This document shows positions 13,931-17,167 of a stretch of DNA of 17,167 bases, one piece after another (position 1 is the stretch's first letter; each line of letters starts with the position of its first letter). Position numbers and translations under genes: made by a program. The DNA comes from Baffinella frigidus (Eukaryota > Cryptophyceae > Cryptomonadales > Baffinellaceae), in contig MU646482.1 of the NCBI GenBank assembly GCA_026770585.1, forward strand, positions 209,147-226,313. Reading direction: 5' to 3'. The notes beneath the pieces are model-generated. The model was given only the letters and a program-made list of their open reading frames with translations, ran no database searches and was not told where the DNA came from.

Positions 13931-14082
13931 GATGTTTCCCGCCTCACCTAAACCACCGAGGCGGCAGAGTGGAGAGTCTCTCCTTACCGTGTGCTACGCT
14001 AGGGATGCCACTCAAGCGTCGGGAAGGAGTGGGAGGCATACAACCCCGCCCGGTCGATGGTTTAGGTGAGGCGGGAAACATC
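13931..14082. repeat. Perfect 25-bp inverted repeat around an exon-derived inverted copy
   Basis: GATGTTTCCCGCCTCACCTA and ACCA (13931-13955) pair exactly with 14058-14082. Between them lies the reverse complement of 13007-13076 (GTCGGGAAGGAGTGGGAGGC). The right arm recurs at 14168-14192. GTCGATCCTCGGTTGTATGG is tandemly repeated at 14125-14170. Confidence 0.8.
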
Positions 14083-14083
14083 A

Positions 14084-14099
14084 CCTACGGCATCAGGTC
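14084..14099 (+). pseudogene. Exon 7 3'-end shard
   Basis: TCACCTACGGCATCAG followed by GTCGGT matches the last 16 bases of exon 7 (12684-12699) and its donor position. It lies 1.4 kb after the real exon. Confidence 0.7.
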
Positions 14100-14285
14100 G
14101 GTGAAGGTGTATATGGTAAGCGTCGATCCTCGGTTGTATGGTCGGGTCGATCCTCGGTTGTATGGTCGATGGTTTAGGTGAGGCGGGAAACGTCTCGGCT
14201 GTCCAAGGAGTTGCAGTTGAAGGGTTTAGGGGTTAGTCCGGTGCACATCCCCAACCCCACCCGATGAGAACTGTTCAGTTGAGTC

Positions 14286-14428
14286 GGAGGCCCTCCTGCC
14301 TGGGGGCGTATGAGTTCCACTCCTGACTCATAAATCTGGGAATTTGTAAGGTGCACTCCTTCCCGACGCTCGAGGCCCTCCTGGGGGCGTCCGAGGAGGA
14401 ATTGCGCGGGCTCGGGATGGGCTACAGG
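14286..14428 (+). pseudogene. Exon 8 fragments e and f
   Basis: Fragment e (14286-14323) is scrambled: GAGGCCCTCCTGCCTGGGGG is joined to TATGAGTTCCACTCC. Fragment f (14352-14428) is nearly identical to exon 8 and keeps an open frame for HSFPTLEALLGASEEELRGL and GMGYR. Its donor is GTTATA, and an AG lies at TTTGTAAG before it. Fragment f lacks the first 24 or so bases of exon 8. It is the best candidate in this stretch for an alternative exon. Confidence 0.75.
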
Positions 14429-14483
14429 TTATAGCCTTTTCCCATCAGATTTCAGGTGTGCAACAGATTTCTGAAGTGAACAA

Positions 14484-14590
14484 GGGATGGGCTGCCGGTG
14501 AATGGAAAACATCCTCGGCTGTACCAGGGGTTTGCTGTTCGGGATGGGCTACAGGTGCGGAGGGAGTTTGTTTCGGTTGTACAAGGGGTT
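14484..14590 (+). pseudogene. Exon 8 fragments g and h (3' end plus start of intron 8)
   Basis: GGGATGGGCTGCCGGTG at 14484 and GGGATGGGCTACAGGTGCGG at 14541 match the last bases of exon 8 and the donor. Both are followed by intron sequence of the same type (CTCGGCTGTACCAGGGGTTT and TTCGGTTGTACAAGGGGTTG). This intron sequence recurs at 15690-15711 and 16125-16149. Confidence 0.75.
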
Positions 14591-14690
14591 GATGAAGGGT
14601 TTAGGGTTTAGCCCGGTACACCTTCGGCATCCCCACACCCAAATCGAGAATAACTACTCGAGAATAGTGGTGAGAATAGCTCAGTTCGAG

Positions 14691-15063
14691 GAACCTCCTG
14701 TGGGCGTCTGAGGAGGAGGTGCGCGGGCTGGAACAGCCCCGCCGGCAGGCTCGTGAACGGACGCCGAAGCCAGACGGTCGGTCGTGACTGCCTTGCGTGT
14801 TCTCAGAAATCCTCTTTTGGGGGCCTCTCGTCAGGGATTTCGTTGGTGCCCATGGAGGGAGAGAGGCAGGGAGGGAGAGATGGGCGGAAGGTCAGTGCAC
14901 CCTGAAGAGGGGAGAGAGGAGAGAGGAGGAGAGAGGAGGAGGACGGATCCCCTGACGAGAGGCCCCCAAAAGAGGATTTCTGAGAACACGCAAGGCAGTC
15001 ACGACCGACCGTCTGGCTTCGGCGTCCGTTCACGAGCCTGCCGGCCTGGGATGGGCTAGAGGT
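14691..15063 (+). pseudogene. Exon 8 fragment i, split by a large inverted repeat
   Basis: AACCTCCTGTGGGCGTCTGA and GGAGGAGGTGCGCGGGCTGG match exon 8. They are cut at 14731 and continue at 15046 as CTGGGATGGGCTAGAGGTG. CTGG borders both sides of the insert, which fits a 4-bp target duplication. Inside is the 96-bp-arm inverted repeat at 14741-15045. Confidence 0.75.
14741..15045. mobile_element. Element with perfect 96-bp inverted arms and a GA-rich spacer
   Basis: The left arm 14741-14836 begins GCCGGCAGGCTCGTGAACGG. The right arm 14950-15045 is its exact reverse complement over all 96 bases. The 113-base spacer is mostly GGAGAGAGG. The outer part of each arm is the GCTCGTGAACG repeat seen at 11949 and 13536, here without its 18-bp palindrome. 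No reading frame of note is present. Confidence 0.9.
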
Positions 15064-15091
15064 GTGTCAGGGAATTCCTGGTTTGAACATT

Positions 15092-15095
15092 GGGT

Positions 15096-15141
<46 letters not shown>

Positions 15142-15145
15142 GGTT
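15092..15145. repeat. GGGTTGA seven-base array
   Basis: Seven to eight perfect GGGTTGA units form the G-rich orientation of the CCCTCAA variant seen at 5522-5580. The orientation is opposite to the arrays before exons 2-6 and 9. Confidence 0.95.
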
Positions 15146-15170
15146 TTGCCCGGCACACATCAGCCAACTG

Positions 15171-15552
15171 GTAACTATGTAAGAACCGTGTTGATAATAA
15201 TTCAGTTGGGATGCGCTCCTTGGGACAACTGAGGAGGAGCTATTGTAGATTTCGGCTTAGCGCGGAATTCACTTCGGGTCGGGGGGTCGAAAAAATCTTT
15301 TCATTTTCACGTCCATCTAAAGTTTTATGCTATCTTACGCATGGATTTGATGACAAGATCGCGACCCCCGCCCGTAAAATACACCTTTCGGTTCATTTTT
15401 CACTTTTTTTTGTTCCCCGATGTCCCGACCTGATCTCCCAAAATTCCGCGCTAAGCCGAAATCTACAATACGTGGGCGTGGTAACTATTTAAGAACCGTG
15501 TTGATAATGATTCAGTTCGGATGCGCTCCTTGGGACACTTGAGGAGGAGCTA
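15171..15552. repeat. 72-bp tandem duplication, one unit carrying an insertion
   Basis: Unit 1 (15171-15242) and unit 2 (15481-15552) both read GTAACTAT, AAGAACCGTGTTGATAAT, ATGCGCTCCTTGGGACA and TGAGGAGGAGCTA, with a few differences. The last 35 bases resemble exon 8 (CTCCTGGGGGCGTCCGAGGA). Unit 1 is interrupted after its final TA by the element at 15243-15468. Confidence 0.85.
15243..15468. mobile_element. 226-bp MITE with a TA target duplication
   Basis: Perfect arms begin TTGTAGATTTCGGCTTAGCG and end in CTACAA; including the TA on each side, 29 bases match (15241-15269 against 15442-15470). The uninterrupted sister copy at 15541-15560 reads GAGGAGCTACGTGGGC with a single TA. Here the sequence is GAGC, TA, element, TA, CGTGGGC. 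TA duplication is typical of the Tc1/mariner group among others. No transposase frame is present, so it would be non-autonomous. Confidence 0.9.
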
Positions 15553-15639
15553 CGTGGGCCACGTTTGTGTAGTAAATTTCGTGGCACCAAAAGCAATTGA
15601 TTAATACTTTTGTGGAGATGAATATTTGCCCTCCCCCTG

Positions 15640-15711
15640 ACCGAGGCGGCAGGGTGGAGAGTCTCTCCGTGGGACGGGCTACATATGCGCCGGAAACTTC
15701 CTCGGTTGTAG
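15640..15711 (+). pseudogene. Exon 8 fragment with intron 8 start
   Basis: GACCGAGGCGGCAGGGTGGA and GAGTCTCTCC (also at 13953-13982) run into GTGGGACGGGCTACATATGC and CTTCCTCGGTTGTAGAG. These resemble the exon 8 end and the intron stretch after it. The donor GT has become AT. Confidence 0.6.
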
Positions 15712-15869
15712 AGTGGTGTGCAGAGAAGTTGGCCGCCGAAATGATGCAGAAGTGGTGAAAGTGGACGTTTTGTTGTGCCAGCTCCGTCAACTTTTACCAA
15801 GTTCGCATGATTCCCGCGGCAAACTTTTCTGCGCATTCTAATGGGGTAACTGCCTGAAAATGGGGTAGT

Positions 15870-15973
15870 TAGGCCTACGGGATTGCCTAGGACCTCCTAC
15901 CGTAGGCCGAGACTTTTTGGTCCTAGGATCCTTCGGCCTACGGTAGGAGGTCCTAGGCAATGCCGTATGCCTA
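15870..15973. mobile_element. Inverted-repeat element with 41-bp arms
   Basis: The arms at 15870-15910 and 15933-15973 pair at 39 of 41 positions (left end TAGGCCTACGGGATTGCCTA). The loop is 22 bases. A related CCGTAGGGCCCTACGGTAGG palindrome lies at 17035-17054. Confidence 0.85.
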
Positions 15974-16065
15974 CTCAGGCCGTTAGTCTATGAATTCATG
16001 AGAATAGTTTCAAACTGCACGCTGATGGGCATAGTCTCTGCACACTGATGAGCATAGTGTACATC

Positions 16066-16149
16066 GGAGGCGCTCCTGGGGGCAACTGGGGAGGGTTTGG
16101 GATGGGGTACAGGCGAGTCGGGGGATTGTTCGGTTGTACAAGGGGTTGC
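16066..16149 (+). pseudogene. Exon 8 fragment m with intron 8 start
   Basis: GGAGGCGCTCCTGGGGGCAA and GGGTTTGGGATGGGGTACAG match exon 8 with deletions. The donor is changed from GTGCGG to GCGAGT. TTCGGTTGTACAAGGGGTTG follows, as after fragment h. Confidence 0.7.
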
Positions 16150-16207
16150 AGGTTTCAGGAGAAGTAAAGGAAACGGTGATCTTTACAACCTTCCGTCAAC
16201 TTGTAGC

Positions 16208-16234
16208 GTTCGTCAACTTTACAAGTTGACGAAC
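16208..16234. repeat. Short perfect hairpin of GTTCGTCAACTT
   Basis: GTTCGTCAACTT and AAGTTGACGAAC are separated by three bases. AAAGTTGACGAGC follows at 16237. It belongs to the GTCAAC/GTTGAC-rich theme of the introns. Confidence 0.8.
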
Positions 16235-16304
16235 TGTAAAAGTTGACGAGCGTGAGGAGGCGAAGGAGGAGGAGATGGAAGAGTGGCTGCCAGTGATCAC
16301 TCAC

Positions 16305-16443
16305 AAACCCTGAACCCTAAACCCTAAACCCTAAACTCTAAACCCGAAACCCGAAACTCCAAACCCGAACCCCGAAACCTGAAACCCGAAACCCGAAACC
16401 CGAAACCCGAAACCCGAAACCCGAAACCCGAAACCCGAAACCC
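16305..16443. repeat. Telomere-like CCCGAAA array ending at the exon 9 acceptor
   Basis: CCCTAAA units at 16310-16340 turn into CCCGAAA units (about 13) that run without a break to AAACCCAG, the acceptor of exon 9 at 16445. The acceptor looks like a one-base variant of the repeat itself. Confidence 0.9.
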
Positions 16444-16445
16444 AG

Positions 16446-16548
16446 GGCCAAATTCATCGTGAAATCGGCCGAGATCGTGCGGGACAAAGGCGGGCCAGAA
16501 TGGCTCTACTCTCTCCGGAAGGAGGACCACATTCCAGCCCGCGAGCAG
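16446..16548 (+). CDS. OGG1: OGG1-like glycosylase, exon 9 (gene continues beyond the window)
   Basis: The acceptor is AAACCCAG ending at 16445 and the donor is GTATTA at 16549. The exon is 103 nt, phase 2 in and phase 0 out. With exon 8 it gives GMGYR and then AKFIVKSAEIVRDKGGPEWL and YSLRKEDHIPAREQ. This follows the OGG1 order GYRARYV, then a helix and ...GGL.WL..LR. The next expected segment, the LPGVGxKVADC helix-hairpin-helix with the catalytic lysine, is not in the last 618 bases of the window. The gene is therefore cut off by the window edge or is a 3'-truncated copy; the good donor favours the former. Confidence 0.9.
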
Positions 16549-16599
16549 GTATTAATCGGGAAACCCCTCGAACCCAAAGCCTGTTGGTTTCGAAGTTGG

Positions 16600-17035
16600 G
16601 TCCACCAAAACGCCGTTGCCATCCGCGCTGAACACACAAAAATGCCGGCGTATCCGTGCTGGACACCACACGCGTCACCATCTGTGCCGGACACACCAAC
16701 CGTGTCATATCATCCGTGCTGAACACACGACATGACCTCATCATCTGTGCTGGACGAATCAAAAACGTCATCATCCGTGCTGAAGACGCATTTCCCGTCC
16801 AGCTGGAGCAGCGTTCTGGAGACGGGTCCACCAAAATGCCGTTGCCATCTGAATTGAACACACACAAGCCGTCATCGTCCGTGCTTGACACCCCAAAAGC
16901 GTCATCATCCGTATTGAATACACCAAAAGCCGTCATCAGCCGTATTGAACACACACAAGCCGTCGTCGTCCGTGCTGGACACGCGTGTCTCGTCCAGTTG
17001 GAGCAGCTTTCTGGAGTCGTGTCCAAGGAATAATC
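16600..17035. repeat. ~30-bp minisatellite in intron 9
   Basis: About a dozen units of GTCATCATCCGTGCTGGACA plus CACCAAAAGC type occur. Two units carry a longer version with GTCCAGCTGGAGCAGCGTTC (16798) and GTCCAGTTGGAGCAGCTTTC (16992), so there is a higher-order period of about 190 bases. Long frames on both strands are a by-product of the 30-base (ten-codon) period. I do not call them genes. Confidence 0.8.
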
Positions 17036-17083
17036 CGTAGGGCCCTACGGTAGGCAATACCGTTGGAACATAGGCTGGTGGTA

Positions 17084-17084
<1 letters not shown>

Positions 17085-17159
<75 letters not shown>
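17085..17159. repeat. CT microsatellite passing into TA microsatellite
   Basis: Pure CT repeats to 17143 are followed by TA repeats to 17159. The window ends just after. Confidence 0.95.
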
Positions 17160-17167
17160 GTATGTAT

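Noticed and set aside
16454-17033. Frames of 190 codons (-) and 125 codons (+) after exon 9
   Set aside because: Both run over the 30-bp minisatellite, whose ten-codon period keeps all frames open. The minus frame also overlaps exon 9 itself.

Overview
The window looks like nuclear DNA of an intron-rich eukaryotic alga or protist. It is full of seven-base CCCTAAA-type (TTTAGGG telomere-class) repeats, long spliceosomal introns with GT...AG ends, mixed base composition and many hairpin elements. TTTAGGG-class telomeres occur in plants, green algae, chromerids and dinoflagellates. A photosynthetic alveolate such as a chromerid is my best guess, but the sequence alone does not prove it.

Only one protein-coding gene can be recognised. 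It is an 8-oxoguanine DNA glycosylase (OGG1) on the + strand, read here as nine exons from about 3933 to 16548 and running off the right edge. The exon chain is phase-consistent: 3933-4139, 5262-5315, 5701-5772, 8236-8369, 10157-10260, 11417-11541, 12566-12699, 13784-13885 and 16446-16548. It totals 1035 nt, or 345 codons. The chain covers a charged non-conserved N-terminus, the OGG1 N-terminal domain (GQSFR then W), and the first part of the helical core ([13 protein letters not shown]). The helix-hairpin-helix, the catalytic lysine and the GPD aspartate must lie downstream of the window.

Layout: 1-3590 has no recognisable gene. It holds degenerate telomere-like repeats, two related hairpin elements (511-644 and 687-810), microsatellite DNA, other inverted repeats and copies of a ~60-bp motif that also sits just upstream of exon 1. 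From 3600 to 8235 lie exons 1-3 and large introns made of telomere-like repeats, hairpin elements and a dispersed AGTTGAC-rich repeat. From 8236 to 11541 lie exons 4-6, each accompanied by extra partial copies: exon 4 has about five, exon 5 has two, exon 6 has seven. From 12566 to 16548 lie exons 7-9, with exon 8 surrounded by about a dozen partial copies. From 16549 to the end there is a ~30-bp minisatellite and a CT/TA microsatellite.

The striking feature is how this one gene is built. Its exons have been copied repeatedly in the same orientation, often with the same splice-acceptor phase. The copies are separated by telomere-like repeats that run up to the splice acceptors. Several surplus copies are interrupted by near-perfect inverted-repeat elements (11142-11239, 14741-15045, 15243-15468). 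One of these has a TA target duplication and an uninterrupted sister site 310 bp away. Whether the extra exons are debris or are used in alternative splicing cannot be decided without RNA data.
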